From NCBI GenBank assembly GCA_040285825.1, contig JAUPSS010000001.1, positions 310,001 through 374,000 of the forward strand: DNA of 64,000 nucleotides, read 5' to 3'. The DNA comes from Eukaryota sp. TZLM1-RC. Its lineage: Eukaryota > Metamonada: BaSk clade. Position numbers and translations under genes: made by a program. The notes beneath the pieces are model-generated. The model worked only from the letters and a program-made list of their open reading frames with translations. It did no database searches and was not told the origin of the DNA. This document shows, piece by piece, positions 40,341-51,416 of this stretch (positions are counted from its first letter, which is position 1; every line of letters begins with the position of its first letter).

Positions 40341-41755
40341 TACAAGTGTGCAGATTCAAATTTTTGAATAAAATCTAGAATTTTTCACCTGAAATTCCAT
40401 TGATTGGAACACCAGATTCCACACAAGAAAATGACAGCAATACCATTACAAACTACAGCAATCAATTGTAGTAATCTCAGCATTTCAGGAATCATGGAAT
40501 AATGAATAGGTATTTACCTACTCAAATGTCCAAAGATACTGTTTCTCAAACAACTTGTTGTGACAGCTTCATTGAGAGCATTTCAGGGTAATGTGGTATA
40601 TGGTTGTATGTATGTTTCCATCATCTGTTCAAGAACAATATTGTTAGGACTGTCTACTTCAGAAAAACTGAAAGTTCGTGAATGAACGTCAAAAGCATTG
40701 ATCTTAAATTTTATCGTTGTTTGGAAAAAAATTAGACTCACGTACCTTATCACTGAAAAATCATTTTGAGGAATTATTTTACTAGTTACTCCACCTTTAT
40801 TTCTACCATTTAGAGTTGAACAAAATTACGAAAACTTAATGATCGTTTTCCAAACTATTTTAGTCTTCTTCGAAATGAATTCTCTTCAACTGTACATGAT
40901 GGATTAATGTTAGTTAATTAATTCATTTTCATTATATCCTGTCATCAAAATGAGATCATTGATGATTTGAAGAAAATATTGTTACGAATAACTTTATATT
41001 AATTTCATAATCAACATTGATTTTTACCAAATTCAAATGAGAATTTACATTGAATCTAAAGCGTTCAATGTATTTCCACTGATGTTCTGTTGTAATGTTG
41101 AGACTCTTTTTTCTATTTTATAAGGCAAAGTGATATTTAGAGTTGTCAACCTCTTATCCAATTTATATGGATTCATGCCCTCTTTATACCTCTGGGTTAA
41201 TTGTTTTTTATTTTTTTATTTTTTTATTTTTTTATTTTTTTGAATTGCCCTTACGTGTATTTTTGAATACAATCAACATTTACAAAATTTTGATCCCAGA
41301 TGAATCCGATTACACGAAAAATTCCAACATCAATACTAAAATGATGTCTTCAAACAGGGAAAAAGCTTTTCCAACACAAAGTTCGTTATTGTCAGATTTC
41401 ACGGACTGACAGTGTATGTTGCTCCTTACACCTAAAACGAAAAGATACAGTCGGCAAGAGCCGCTTGAAGACGCCATAAAAAGGTCAAAAGGATCCATAC
41501 TTGATTAGTATTCCAGTCAGCTCCACTGGTGGAACTAGAGGAGCTGAATAGCTATCTTTTAAAGTAATTGACCGTAATACCAGGCATCAGTTGATGGCTT
41601 GGAAACGAAAATTAAATTCTCCTAATCTCAGCTGATTCATTGAAGGACCCACTCCTCTAACAGAATCAAGATGGTATGAAGAGTAAAGAATGAAATTGTG
41701 AAAACAAGGAGTTTCTTTAAGAGACTCACACATCCTTCAAAAGATCCTTTAGTTG
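40341..41755. other. Long intergenic stretch, no gene seen
   Basis: Stops in all frames and no LINE match noted. It contains a T-rich microsatellite at 41204-41241. Confidence 0.5.
41204..41241. repeat. Microsatellite, 8-bp unit TTTTTTTA
   Basis: Nearly five successive copies of a seven-T-plus-A unit. Confidence 0.9.
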
Positions 41756-42535
41756 ATGTCACCACTAATTCCAATCATTGATACATACCCTCTTCAGAAA
41801 TTTGACTTCTATGAACTTTTTGCTGCAGCTCTCCATGCCACTTTTATCTTTCATGACTTTCAATGTGTAGGTTCTTCTCCAGAACATCCCACCTCTCCTT
41901 CTCGTTCACTGCCTTCTTCTTGGCGTGATGTAGATCATTTTTCATTTGTGATGGCATCTTCCAAGTTTCCTTATGCACTTCACTGTTCTCTTTCATTCTC
42001 GAATGACTTGGTGATCCTCATTGTCAGTGTTGTTCCTCTCCCTAACCAAAAAGAAGTACCCGAATCGTTTGAAAGATCACTGAAAATCTCAAATTTCTTT
42101 TCAAAGAAAGATCCATTAATTAAAAACGTAAAAGAATCATCATTTATGTCTGTGTTTAATTCTATTATTTCGCACTTCAAAGCTACAGGTTCAGGTGAAA
42201 ATAAATCTGTTTCAATTACTGCACCACTTGAACATAAACATATTACCATCAAAAACCCTAAAAGAGACAAACTAAAGAAAGAAACAGCAGAAGAAAGATG
42301 GAAAAGAGAAAAGGCAACGGCTAAGATGGATAGAGCACCTGCTGGTGAGATTGGTGAGTGGAGAGAGGTGGTGCAGAAGGAAGAAGAGGATGAACCACAT
42401 GAAGAAGAAATTGATATTTCACAAGAAATTAAGGAAGAAACTTTCAGGTCAGTTATCACCCCAACGACAGCGGTTCCATCTGGGTTATTCAAAAGAAGGT
42501 CTTCTTCTGGTAGGGGAAAGAAGAAACGTGTTTGA
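41756..42535 (+). CDS. PI31/FBXO7-type FP-domain-like protein (tentative)
   Basis: The ATG at 41756 follows a TTG. Residues 5-100 suggest the PI31/FBXO7 (FP) domain: an opening helix (FYELFAAALHATFIFHDFQC), then LPSSWRDVDHFSFVMASSKF and HCSLSFSNDLVILIVSVVPL, the pattern 'LP-x-x-W ... Y/F ... strand ... gd-x-l-x-v'. PI31 is a proteasome inhibitor or assembly partner. The rest is charged (EERWKREKATAKMDRAPAGE) and ends in a basic tail GRGKKKRV, which could be a nuclear signal. It lacks the Gly/Pro-rich HbYX tail of PI31, so another role is possible. 259 residues. Confidence 0.4.
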   Translation: MSPLIPIIDTYPLQKFDFYELFAAALHATFIFHDFQCVGSSPEHPTSPSRSLPSSWRDVDHFSFVMASSKFPYALHCSLSFSNDLVILIVSVVPLPNQKEVPESFERSLKISNFFSKKDPLIKNVKESSFMSVFNSIISHFKATGSGENKSVSITAPLEHKHITIKNPKRDKLKKETAEERWKREKATAKMDRAPAGEIGEWREVVQKEEEDEPHEEEIDISQEIKEETFRSVITPTTAVPSGLFKRRSSSGRGKKKRV

Positions 42536-42779
42536 ATAAATCTTTTCAAAATTTGCAAATTTGGCAATTTGCTGAATAGAATCAGACGATTAACAACCAA
42601 ATCGAATACTGTCTATGTCAAATGCTGGCTTCTATGCTGGCTTCTGCAAAAATAAATTCAAGATCGCTGTAAAAAACATTCTGGAGAGCAACTCGAATAG
42701 TCGTTCTTTATTGTTTGCTGTGTTGTTGTATTTTGGAACCATTTTCCAACTGAAATTAAGTGTCTTAAATGGGCCAGGT

Positions 42780-43150
42780 TCCTAATCATGCTTATCTCAG
42801 TCAATACTATGGTTGTTCAAAGCAGGAAATTTAATCCTGGAAAAGCCCATGAATACATAGAGAAGGAAAAACATAGAACATATGATGAAGAAATCGAAGA
42901 AGCTAATGCTCATAGAAATAGACCACTTGTTTGAATTGCTTTTCCATTTTCTATAAACAAAAGACTATCAATAAAAGCAAGGAAATTGTTTGAATGATTT
43001 CCAAAAATTGGTTCAAGAAAGACAATGAAGATATTTGGTGTCTTTTTATGGCGGTTTCGTATTCAATTTGCTATAATTCATAGATTGCCTCTGTTCTTTT
43101 ATCGAATTAGAGAAGCAATGGCGAGAAAACAAGCAGATCAATTTATTTAA
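42780..43150 (+). mobile_element. Decayed family 1 LINE fragment
   Basis: Pieces of the C-terminal region are recognisable: VPNHAYLSQYYG-like start near 42783, AREKHRTYDEEIEEANAHRN near 42865-42925, then AFPFSINKRLSIKA and the tail up to ARKQADQ near 43140. Internal deletion and several frameshifts. Confidence 0.7.
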
Positions 43151-43309
43151 ACTTTTTTTTAAAGAAACAATGGTTCATTGAAACTCATCCTATGAGTTCT
43201 GATGATATTCTTTTAAGTTTTGTAGATCCATAAAAAAAATAAAAAAATAAATCTTTATCTTTATTCAAACAAAGCAAAGCAGACCAAGACTACCTCCACT
43301 TCCAGTCCA

Positions 43310-44956
43310 ATGTTAGCTTCTTTCTCTCCAGACAGGTCTCTCTTCGTCTTTGTTACAAATGATTCACGCTTGATTTTCACTAATTTATATGAGTCACACG
43401 AAGCCCCCAAGACTGTAAGTGAACCTGAACACCTCACCCGAAAGTACCAATGCCTTACTTGGGGGTACACCACTTCTTCCCTTACTCTTTTCCTTGGGTG
43501 TCAAGATGGTTCTATCTCTCACTTTAATGCCTCTTCGCTTACCTTTTCTGGTACGATGAAATCAAAAGACAAGAACCCTATACTGTCATTGACCGTGGAT
43601 AGTCAATGTAAGCGTCTTTTCACCACCAATGGAGATGCTATTCACGAATGGGATCTGTCATCCCTTGCTGTCTCCCAACAACTCCCGACCCATGGACAAG
43701 TAGTATCCTGTCTTGACCTTATTGATGATGTCACTCTCCTACTAGCTGGGCAGAATATCTCTTTGCTTTCCCTTACCTCTAAAACAATCTCCTCCACGCT
43801 CTCTGGCCACTCTTCCTCGATAGAACTTGTCTTTGCCATACCCAACACCCCTTACGTTCTCACTTCTTCCTCCAATCGCTTTGTTAATCTGTGGAATATT
43901 CAGACCAATGAGCTAATGAAGGTCCTCCACATTGACCATAAACCCATTCATTTAAACGCCACTGTGCATAACAACTCTCTTTATTGCACAGTCGTTTCAT
44001 CTCGAGGTTCCTGTTCCCTCTTCTGTCTTCCAACTTCAAGCACTTCCTCCTCCCTTCCTCTTTCTCCCTTGCTCAATGTTGCTCATTCGTTTGAAAAGGG
44101 TGATATCTATGCATCAGTTTGTGAGACAGGGGATGAAGTAGGGTTAGTGGTGGGAAGGTATTCAAGTGGTTTTACCATGGTTGATAAGGTTGCAGTTTCT
44201 GATGATAGTCAAACAGTTACTTTGCCAGCAATCAATAATGATTTTAGTTTCACAAAGAATCAACGAGACTCTGGTTCAAATTCTTTTATTGTTGACGTTG
44301 GAGCTTCAGTTGATGATGCGATGATTGATGATCGTAATCGGAAACAGGTAAAAGCCATCGGTGATGAGCACAAAGAAAAACCACTATCTCTAAAGGATCG
44401 TCTTTTGTTGCTTCAGACTAGGAGAAACAATTACCAATCAAAACCTTCTTTATCAGTAGCCAATGCCCTAAAACAAGCTATTTCTACTGAGAATAGAGAG
44501 TTGTTAGATAAATGTCTGACCAGTGCAGGGGGAATGTACATCAAGCCCACCATTGCTGATCTAGATTCCAATCAATGCGTGGTTTTGTTGAAAATGTTGA
44601 TTGCAAAGGTTGATCAGAATCCTAATTCATTACATCTAGTTCTTAATTGGATTCAAACTTTATTAATTGTACATGCTGCTTCACTGATAGCAAATCCTTC
44701 AACTAAGTCGGTTTTACAAGCAGTGAATTCCATTTTGTCACTATCATCATCTAGCTTTAACTCTTTTGTAGCTTTAAAATCAAAAATAGATTTAGCTGTA
44801 TCCCTAGCTTCTCAATCAAATGGTGTTGCTGATGAAGTGCAACTTCCTTTGGTAGAGGTAGATTCAAGAGAACCAGAAGAGGAAGGTGATGATGTCGACT
44901 TTTTGGACTTTGATGATGACGATTTAATGGAAGAAATTTTGAATATGGATGAATAA
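43310..44956 (+). CDS. UTP5/WDR43-like small-subunit processome WD40 protein
   Basis: N-terminal WD40 propeller (about residues 1-320) with repeats such as LASFSPDRSLFVFVTNDSRL, YQCLTWGYTTSSLTLFLGCQ, LFTTNGDAIHEWDLSSL and TLSGHSSSIELVFAIPNTPY. It is followed by the helical Utp12 domain (about 370-500) seen in SLKDRLLLLQTRRNNYQSKP, SVANALKQAISTENRELLDK, LKMLIAKVDQNPNSLHLVLN and WIQTLLIVHAASLI. It ends in an acidic tail (FLDFDDDDLMEEIL), as in WDR43. UTP5 belongs to the t-UTP subcomplex of the nucleolus, needed for rRNA transcription and 18S processing. 548 residues. Confidence 0.85.
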   Translation: MLASFSPDRSLFVFVTNDSRLIFTNLYESHEAPKTVSEPEHLTRKYQCLTWGYTTSSLTLFLGCQDGSISHFNASSLTFSGTMKSKDKNPILSLTVDSQCKRLFTTNGDAIHEWDLSSLAVSQQLPTHGQVVSCLDLIDDVTLLLAGQNISLLSLTSKTISSTLSGHSSSIELVFAIPNTPYVLTSSSNRFVNLWNIQTNELMKVLHIDHKPIHLNATVHNNSLYCTVVSSRGSCSLFCLPTSSTSSSLPLSPLLNVAHSFEKGDIYASVCETGDEVGLVVGRYSSGFTMVDKVAVSDDSQTVTLPAINNDFSFTKNQRDSGSNSFIVDVGASVDDAMIDDRNRKQVKAIGDEHKEKPLSLKDRLLLLQTRRNNYQSKPSLSVANALKQAISTENRELLDKCLTSAGGMYIKPTIADLDSNQCVVLLKMLIAKVDQNPNSLHLVLNWIQTLLIVHAASLIANPSTKSVLQAVNSILSLSSSSFNSFVALKSKIDLAVSLASQSNGVADEVQLPLVEVDSREPEEEGDDVDFLDFDDDDLMEEILNMDE

Positions 44957-45539
44957 TTAGTTTTTAGTTTTTTAAATAAAATTTATGGTCAATTATCACG
45001 GTGGAAACTCATAGAAATGCATGCTTTTGTCCATGCTAAATTAATAAATTATATTATTGAGCGCTATATTCTTGCTGCACTCACTGAATTTTACAGTTCA
45101 TCCCTTTCTCAATTATTTTCCACACCAGCAGCACATCTTGTACTGGTACTACTCACCTACCAAGAAGACTCTAATACCAGCTGTTCTAAGAACTCTTTTC
45201 AGTCCTACACCTCTGAACATGTTTTACCCTTGCGATGTTGATTTTGCTTCCCAACCCCTACAGCCTACTATTGTTTTTAGCATCAGTATTTAATTTGACC
45301 ATTAATTTGTTAATCTAGTTTGTCTTACCGATTATTTATATATTTGTATAAAGTGTGGCGCTTAAACAGAGGGTCTTGGAAAATGGGCAAAGTAATTTAG
45401 TATTCAGTAAGTTGGTAAATCAGCTCCGATCTCCATGGAGTAAAATTGTTGGCTTTGATCAGTTTAGTGATTGAAGTTCATTATCGTCTTTTTTAAGTTA
45501 AAATTTGAATCGACTCAAATATACAACTAAATATACAAA
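44957..45539. other. Intergenic, no gene seen
   Basis: AT-rich with only short chance frames. Nothing recognisable. Confidence 0.5.
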
Positions 45540-45725
45540 ACTCATCCCAATTGAAAATTCTTCCTGTCCTTTCCTTTACAACAATGAACTTTTCAAGGAA
45601 TTCCACTGCACTTCTAGCTACAGAACCGAACAGTGAAACAACAATGGGACAAAGACTAAACTTGGCATAAGAATTTTCATTAACTGAAGGAATAGGTTTC
45701 GTATAAGTTGACTATCGTGTTGAGG
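45540..45725 (-). mobile_element. Family 2 LINE tail fragment
   Basis: Closely resembles 8205-8355: AGAATTTTCATTAACTGA-like sequence, then the reverse-strand stretch encoding the VKERTGRIFN-like region. Short and non-coding now. The rest up to 46163 shows no gene. Confidence 0.65.
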
Positions 45726-46163
45726 AGTTTTCGGTATAACATTCTTGGGTACATTTTATCTTGGTGAGCTGTTTCTGGAAATTTTCGCAGATGCCCAAGA
45801 GTTGGGATGAGCTTTTTAATCTTTACACCAATTCAAGAAGCCTTCTTTTCTAGACTGTATTAGAAATTGTCCAACGTTTGGAAGTCTATCATATAAGTCT
45901 ATCAGTAGTTGATTTAAGTTTAGGTGACATTTAGGTGTCGAAAGCTAGTTAAGCATTAACAGAATCACGACTGTTTCAGGTTATTCTAAAGTACAAGTGC
46001 AATTCATCATGCAGTTTTTTGCCATTAGTTAGTGTTTGCGAAATGAGATTTGCCAATATTGTATAATGTATGAAGAGTTTACGTTATTTATTTTTCTTAT
46101 TCTTATTTTTAGACAAACTTTTCGAAAAAACATGGAAAATTCACTTAATTTTACCTGAAAATT

Positions 46164-46874
46164 TCAACAGGGTGGTTTTATTCGAATTCTTACTCCAGAT
46201 TCTACCTCTATTTTACTTACTGCCTCCTCTATGCTATCCCAAATAAAAGACCTTATTTTTATAGGTAAGACCTTTGCTAGAGCTAATTCCTCAAGTTTTG
46301 CCTCAAAGTTGATAGGGTTTTCTCGAAAAGCTTGCATGGCTCTTTGCATGAAAACTATCGAGAATATGCCACAATCATTACCATTAGTCTGCTGATCGCA
46401 ATTGAGTTCTACGAAAGTTGTATCTTCGAGGGACATTTCGGTCGTCAGTTTAGAGGCGATGTCAAAAGCTGCTTGATTGTTGTGCATGAACAGTGAGTCT
46501 AAATGAAAAAATGTGAGTGAAGGTCTGTGAAATACGAGGGTGCTCCAATGGCTTCCCGCTTCTGCTTTGTCTATTTCAGTATGTGTGACATCAGAAACAG
46601 CAAAGATTACTAGATTAGCAGTGTCAATTTTAGAACCTTCAATCACAGATCTTGTATCTTTTTCATCCCCAAAGCGTATGAGCATCAGTGCTGATGGTTG
46701 GATGAATGAAATATCAGTCTCAGGGTATAGTTTAGAAAAATATAACATCATAAAGGAAATTATCGTGTCATTGAGCCAACGTCCTGGTGAAAGCAGATTC
46801 ACATCAGACTGATAAACAGTAAGACCTTCAAAGCCGAAATACGATGTAGTATTTGAAAGATGCCTTGAGTACAT
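46164..46874 (-). CDS. SENP8/NEDP1-like Ulp1-family cysteine protease
   Basis: A 236-residue C48 (Ulp1/SENP) protease, the size of SENP8 (NEDD8-specific). Catalytic set in order: H109 in AGSHWSTLVF, D126 in FFHLDSLF, the oxyanion Gln in CDQQTNG, and C168 in NGNDCGIFSI. The N-terminal LTVYQSDVNLLSPGRWLNDT matches the family start (L-x-x-s-D-x-x-x-L...WLND). It probably cleaves SUMO or NEDD8 conjugates; the short length without an N-terminal extension favours the NEDD8 type, but this is inference. No signal peptide. Confidence 0.9.
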   Translation of the reverse strand: MYSRHLSNTTSYFGFEGLTVYQSDVNLLSPGRWLNDTIISFMMLYFSKLYPETDISFIQPSALMLIRFGDEKDTRSVIEGSKIDTANLVIFAVSDVTHTEIDKAEAGSHWSTLVFHRPSLTFFHLDSLFMHNNQAAFDIASKLTTEMSLEDTTFVELNCDQQTNGNDCGIFSIVFMQRAMQAFRENPINFEAKLEELALAKVLPIKIRSFIWDSIEEAVSKIEVESGVRIRIKPPC

Positions 46875-47039
46875 TGCTACAAGTCAACAGTACTCCGCTT
46901 TCTTGGTTTCTTGGAGAACAACTGTTCAGGCTCCTAGAAGGACAATACAGGGTTGAAAGAGAGAACAAAAGTTGAAATCGGATTATAAATATTTGTTTAA
47001 AATATATAATAATTATTTATTCTACGAAGAAACAAAACA

Positions 47040-47560
47040 AAACAAAACAAACTAAAACACATAAGAAACAAAATTCTCCACGCCATCTTTTGATGAATCC
47101 TTATACAGCTTGGACATCATTAAATTTAAATACTTGGGAACACTTCTGTACAAAGCAAAAATGATACGATTCTTCCATAAATTCCCTGCAAAATTCTTAC
47201 CACTTGAACGACATAAATTATCGAAATCATTGAGAAAATTCAAGACAGACTGTCCAATGTTGCCAAAAATCGAGAAGCCAAAAGGAACAAATGAAAACTC
47301 GGAGTAAAGGTTATTATTTAAATCATTTAATATTTCAGTATATTTGTCTCTTTTACGATCCTCAGCCTTGTTTAAATGACCATTAGAACTAACTACAACA
47401 TCATCACGATAAATAAAAGCAATGGGATCAACTGTAGTAAAATCCACAACAACATGGGAGGAATCCACAAAAGGAGCAATTAAATCACCTCGACGTGAAT
47501 TAAACACATTATTATCGCTATAATGTTTCAACAACGGTTCTACTTTGCAACTAAAATTTG
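47040..47560 (-). mobile_element. Family 2 LINE C-terminal fragment
   Basis: The reverse strand gives a 160-codon open frame with the nuclease motif RRGDLIAPFVDSSHVVVDFT (R-x-D-L ... V-D) followed by the tail FGNIGQSVLNFLNDFDNLCR and LWKNRIIFALYRSVPKYLNL. The 3' end carries an (AAAAC)n-like run on the + strand at 47032-47052. The open frame suggests a fairly recent insertion. Confidence 0.75.
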
Positions 47561-47566
47561 TTTAAA

Positions 47567-47760
47567 ATTATTTAATTTATTGAACTTGCACACTTAACAA
47601 AATAAACTCATAACTAATGGGACTAAGTTCATTGAACCAAGATTTCCTCTACAAAATCTTGATCTACTTGCAGTCTAGCTAAAGCTAATTCGATTAGAAA
47701 ACCGAGGCGACCTATTAATAAAGGCAAATTGGATTTGAGAGTGCCATAAAAATTAGGGTT
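47567..47760 (-). mobile_element. Family 1 LINE 3'-end fragment
   Basis: Matches the last ~190 bases of the family, including CATAACTAATGGGAC and the ATTTCCTCTACAAAATCTTG block. It abuts the family 2 fragment directly. Confidence 0.8.
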
Positions 47761-47845
47761 AATTTCATAAATATCACTTCTCAGACAAACAATTTCATAA
47801 ATATCATTTTTACAAAGTGAAGTTCACTCCCATCGCTACACTGAA

Positions 47846-49001
47846 ATGAACAACCCCATTGTCCTTAGAGTCGATGATGACTTTCAATCTATGAAAGTTC
47901 TACGACAGACCATACAATTGTTTGAATCACAAACAAGAAAAGAACAAAACTCTTACGCCGAAGAAGTGACAAGCACAATATTACGCTTTGTTGTCGGCAA
48001 GTGGGTTGCAACTTCGCGCTGCGTTCAACTTCAAATATGGCAGTATTACAAAGCTCAAAGCATTTAGAACCAGGAATATTTGTAGAACAATGCGATGAAT
48101 GGTATCATGAGTATTTCACTCAAGGCCTACAACTTTCTGCAAGCGGTTGGTGTGGAGAATTGGAGCAGTTATATGTTCAAAGGACAGACCTACGGACATG
48201 TGACCAGTAATGTCGCAGAGTCTCTCAATAGTTGGATTAAGTCACTGAGAGGACTACCAATTGTTGTCATGTTGGAAGTTTATAGAAGGAAATTAATGGA
48301 TTGGTTTATTGCAAGACATGAACAGTCCCAAGTCTATCTAAGAAAGAACATGTTGATTGTACCAGCAATTCGAGAGAAAATATTGCTGAACCACGCATAA
48401 ATCAGATCGTTACCCGGTAAAACTAGCTAAACAAGATGGAACTGTTATTAAAGCTGAAGTAGGTTCTGCTGCAAACACTTACGTTGTTAAGTTGAGTGAA
48501 AGAAAATGTGATTGTGGTTTATGGCAAAGAGAAGGATACCCATGTAGTCATGCTTTAGCAGCATTCTCTGAAATTGGAACAGCTTCCATTGAAGGTATTG
48601 ACCCAGTGTTCTTGACACAAACATATTCAAGGGTATATCAGAAGAGTTTAATGCCCATTCCCGACAAAAAAAGATGGACTGGAGACGAAACTCTTATGAA
48701 GCCATTACCTCCTCTCTTGAAGGCTAAGGTAGGACGTCCAAGAAGGAAAAGAATTCAATCAAAGCCGAAAAAACGCTCCATCATGACTAAGTATGTATCT
48801 GCTGACAAACAAAGAAAAAGTTGCTATTCCGAAGACGACAACTGGTTGATTGGACGTGTAAATTCTCCTCAATCACAAGAAGAAGTCAATGTTGAAGATT
48901 CTCAAGATGAAGAATGGGTTATGAGTGATGTATTTGTTACTTCAGATAGTGATGTTGAAGAGGATAGTGATTCACCAGCAGATGGATTTGATATCCAGTA
49001 G
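47846..49001 (+). mobile_element. Mutator-like (MULE) transposase, internally deleted
   Basis: Start region 47846-48067 resembles the MuDR N-terminal part (DDDFQSMKVLRQTIQLFESQ). In other frames it jumps to the C-terminal half: GHVTSNVAESLNSWIKSLRG then LPIVVMLEVYRRKLMDWFIA near 48195-48310, a standard MULE block. Next comes YPVKLAKQDGTVIKAEVGSA and the SWIM zinc finger CDCGLWQREGYPCSHALAAF near 48507-48560 (C-x-C...C-x-H). The C-terminus (48600-49001) is basic then acidic. The DDE catalytic core is missing between about 48065 and 48090, and frameshifts occur near 48090, 48190 and 48400. Two copies of AAGTGACATTTGTGAAA follow near 49055 and 49087. Confidence 0.75.
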
Positions 49002-49139
49002 ATGACCATTTGAAAATAGAATAAAACTGATATTTATGAAACTAAGACACAAGAAAGTGACATTTGTGAAACTTGTGTGTTGGAAAAGTGACATTTGTGA
49101 AATTGCCCCTAAAAATTATCAAATTTTTTCATTGTTTTT

Positions 49140-50145
49140 TCTTAAACCATTTTTTGGAATTCATTCAAAAAAGTTTCTGCTTCTACTAATAGTGTTCCGT
49201 TGTTGGAAAATGGTAAAGCAATAAAACAAATGGTGTATTTCTTTCAGCATTAGCTTCTTTAATATCTTTGCCATATTTTCTATGTTTTTCTTTGGCTTTG
49301 AATTTAAGAGCATCTACATGATTATGTTTTCTTCATTGAACCAAAGTGTCATTTGCAACACGACAGGAGACAAAGTCAACAACAGCGTCAGAGTTCTCAA
49401 TCCAATCACAGTATACATCACCTCTCTCATCAGAATTAAAATTATTCAATGACAGTGTTTCTTTCAGCAGAGGCTCTTTGATACACGAAATTCTTGCAGT
49501 TCGAGCCATAATAAAAACAGTGTCTCTAACAGCATCATGTAATGAAGAACGATAGATTATCAATTTCGAACAATTAAGAGCATGACGCAAAATGAGCTGT
49601 GGTGAATTTGAACAAATACATTTTTCTTTTAATAATAACTGATTAATGGGAATATTCAAATATAATCTCATTTTTGTTACAAACGCATCATAATTAGCAC
49701 ACAGTCCAAATCTTCGTGGCATAATGGTCACAAACAGTGAAGAATCTGATGACTGATTTTCACAAGCACCTTTTTCCAATAACAATGATTGGAGATCTTC
49801 ATTTAAAACAGCCGAGCTGCATATACTTTTATGAAGATCATTTTCATACATTGTAGTCAGGCGTTTCTGTGATGTTCCAAGACAGTGTTCTAAATTTAAA
49901 AAATTCTTTTCGCGAATATTGCCATTCAATGATTGGGGAAAGCATCGACTCCATTTTTCTACATCGATTTTTGTAAATTCTTCATTTTAGGCAAAAAAAG
50001 TGGAACTTTGTGTTGTCATTAATAAATAATCCCTATCAGCAAATCCTTTAGAAAACTCAAAAAGTGCATTTCTGCATTACACCGATAAGAGCACACGAGG
50101 TAAGAATTGAGACCTTTGCCCAACCTACACCGCCATAGTGTAGAC
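49140..50145 (-). mobile_element. Family 1 LINE fragment lacking its 3' tail
   Basis: The reverse strand encodes from the WTKAS region (near 50140) through IREKNFLNLEHCLGTSQKRL, ICSNSPQLILRHALNCSK, RGDVYCDWIENSDAVVDFVS to EKTMKRFDNF-like sequence at 49140. An open frame of 198 codons survives at 49929-49333. Unlike other copies it is cut at the 3' side, so later deletion or rearrangement trimmed it. Confidence 0.85.
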
Positions 50146-50839
50146 TAAAACAAAAGAAATAAGCATACAAATATAATTGATCATTAAGCATGATCTATTC
50201 ATCCACACCGATTGTAAAATTCTCAACAGTTGAACTCAGCTACACTTTGTATTACAAACATTGATGCCTAAAGCTTTTGCATATTGATTACACAAAAGTG
50301 CACAAGTTCAATATTGTTGTTGAAAAAGTTGAAGATATTGGACCAGCAATGTTATGATGCTTGTCAAACAGTTGTTCAAATTATCAATTTTTTGAATAAT
50401 AAAAAAGTCTTAAATGGACATAACACAATTCAATTTTAACTATTTTAATTAAGATTCTACTTGGTACTGTAGTAGTTCATTTTGAACTGCTGTTGCCTAT
50501 TATTTCGCAAGGTTTTGAAAATTGGGAGCTTCAGCTTCGTCTAACATAATTGTTTGTGATATGTCATCAAGCTGTATCAGACAATTATTGTATACTGAGC
50601 TTACCGTATTTATTGATCAGATGAATTCTGCTGTATATCGCATAGGAAAATTAAGCACCAGTTATTTAAAACGATTTTCACAAGATGTTTGGGAATTAGT
50701 CATCAGAATTTGCAATGAGTAATTCCTTATTGTAAAAAAGAAGAAATGATGAATTACAACATTTAAAATGAATCAATTCGGCAAATATTATTTACATTAT
50801 TTTCCGTGACTATATCAATTGGCCACTGTATTGGGGGGC
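50146..50839. other. Intergenic, no gene seen
   Basis: A 66-codon frame at 50522-50722 looks like chance. Nothing else noted up to the start of the inverted duplication. Confidence 0.45.
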
Positions 50840-51416
50840 CATTGTTGAACCAGTCAGTTGCCTACTTGATGTTGGCATTGTGCGTTGTTCCAAAGCATTG
50901 AAAATACTTTGCAATAATCCTCGTCATGAGACTCTTCTCGCTAGTTTGTTTGCTTTTTCAGACAATAACTCATCGACTTGTTCCACACCCTCTTGTTCTA
51001 ATAAATTTTTTTGACAGCTTCAAAACGTGTTTCAAACATCTGAATCATTTTTTCAATAACCGTTTTCGGAGAGAATTTGGAACGACGTGTTGAGCTCGTT
51101 GTTCCTGCCTGCATCAAGTGAAGGAGCCACTGCAGCTACAGTGACGAGAGGTTTAGTAGAAGTTTGTTCTTGAGAGTTGGACGCTTCATTCATGTTGGAG
51201 TTTACATGATTGAATGATGCTTGTGATCTAGCGAAAGCAGCAAGAATCGGAGAGGGGGAATGAATGCTGAGCCTGTTCGTTTTTGGCCAGGTATCAATAA
51301 AAAGAAGACAAAATTCATTTTGGCAATTTCCAACAACACAATATCAAAATTAGTCTCAGTGAGACTAATTTGTGGTAAGACTAACTTCGTAGTGAGACTA
51401 ATTGTGATGAACGGTG
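50840..51416 (-). mobile_element. Truncated pogo-like transposon, left-arm copy
   Basis: Same sequence as 57315-57892: a terminal repeat ending GGTG followed by TA (51417-51418), subterminal TTAGTCTCA motifs, then the N-terminal part of the transposase. It stops where the duplication stops, so the remainder was never copied here. Confidence 0.85.

Noticed and set aside
41980-42600. A 206-codon minus-strand frame
   Set aside because: It mirrors the charged, low-complexity region of the plus-strand gene at 41756-42535; Ser/Leu-rich antisense frames are expected there.
45017-45293. Two overlapping frames of 74 and 78 codons
   Set aside because: They overlap each other in different frames, have no motif, and sit in ordinary intergenic DNA.
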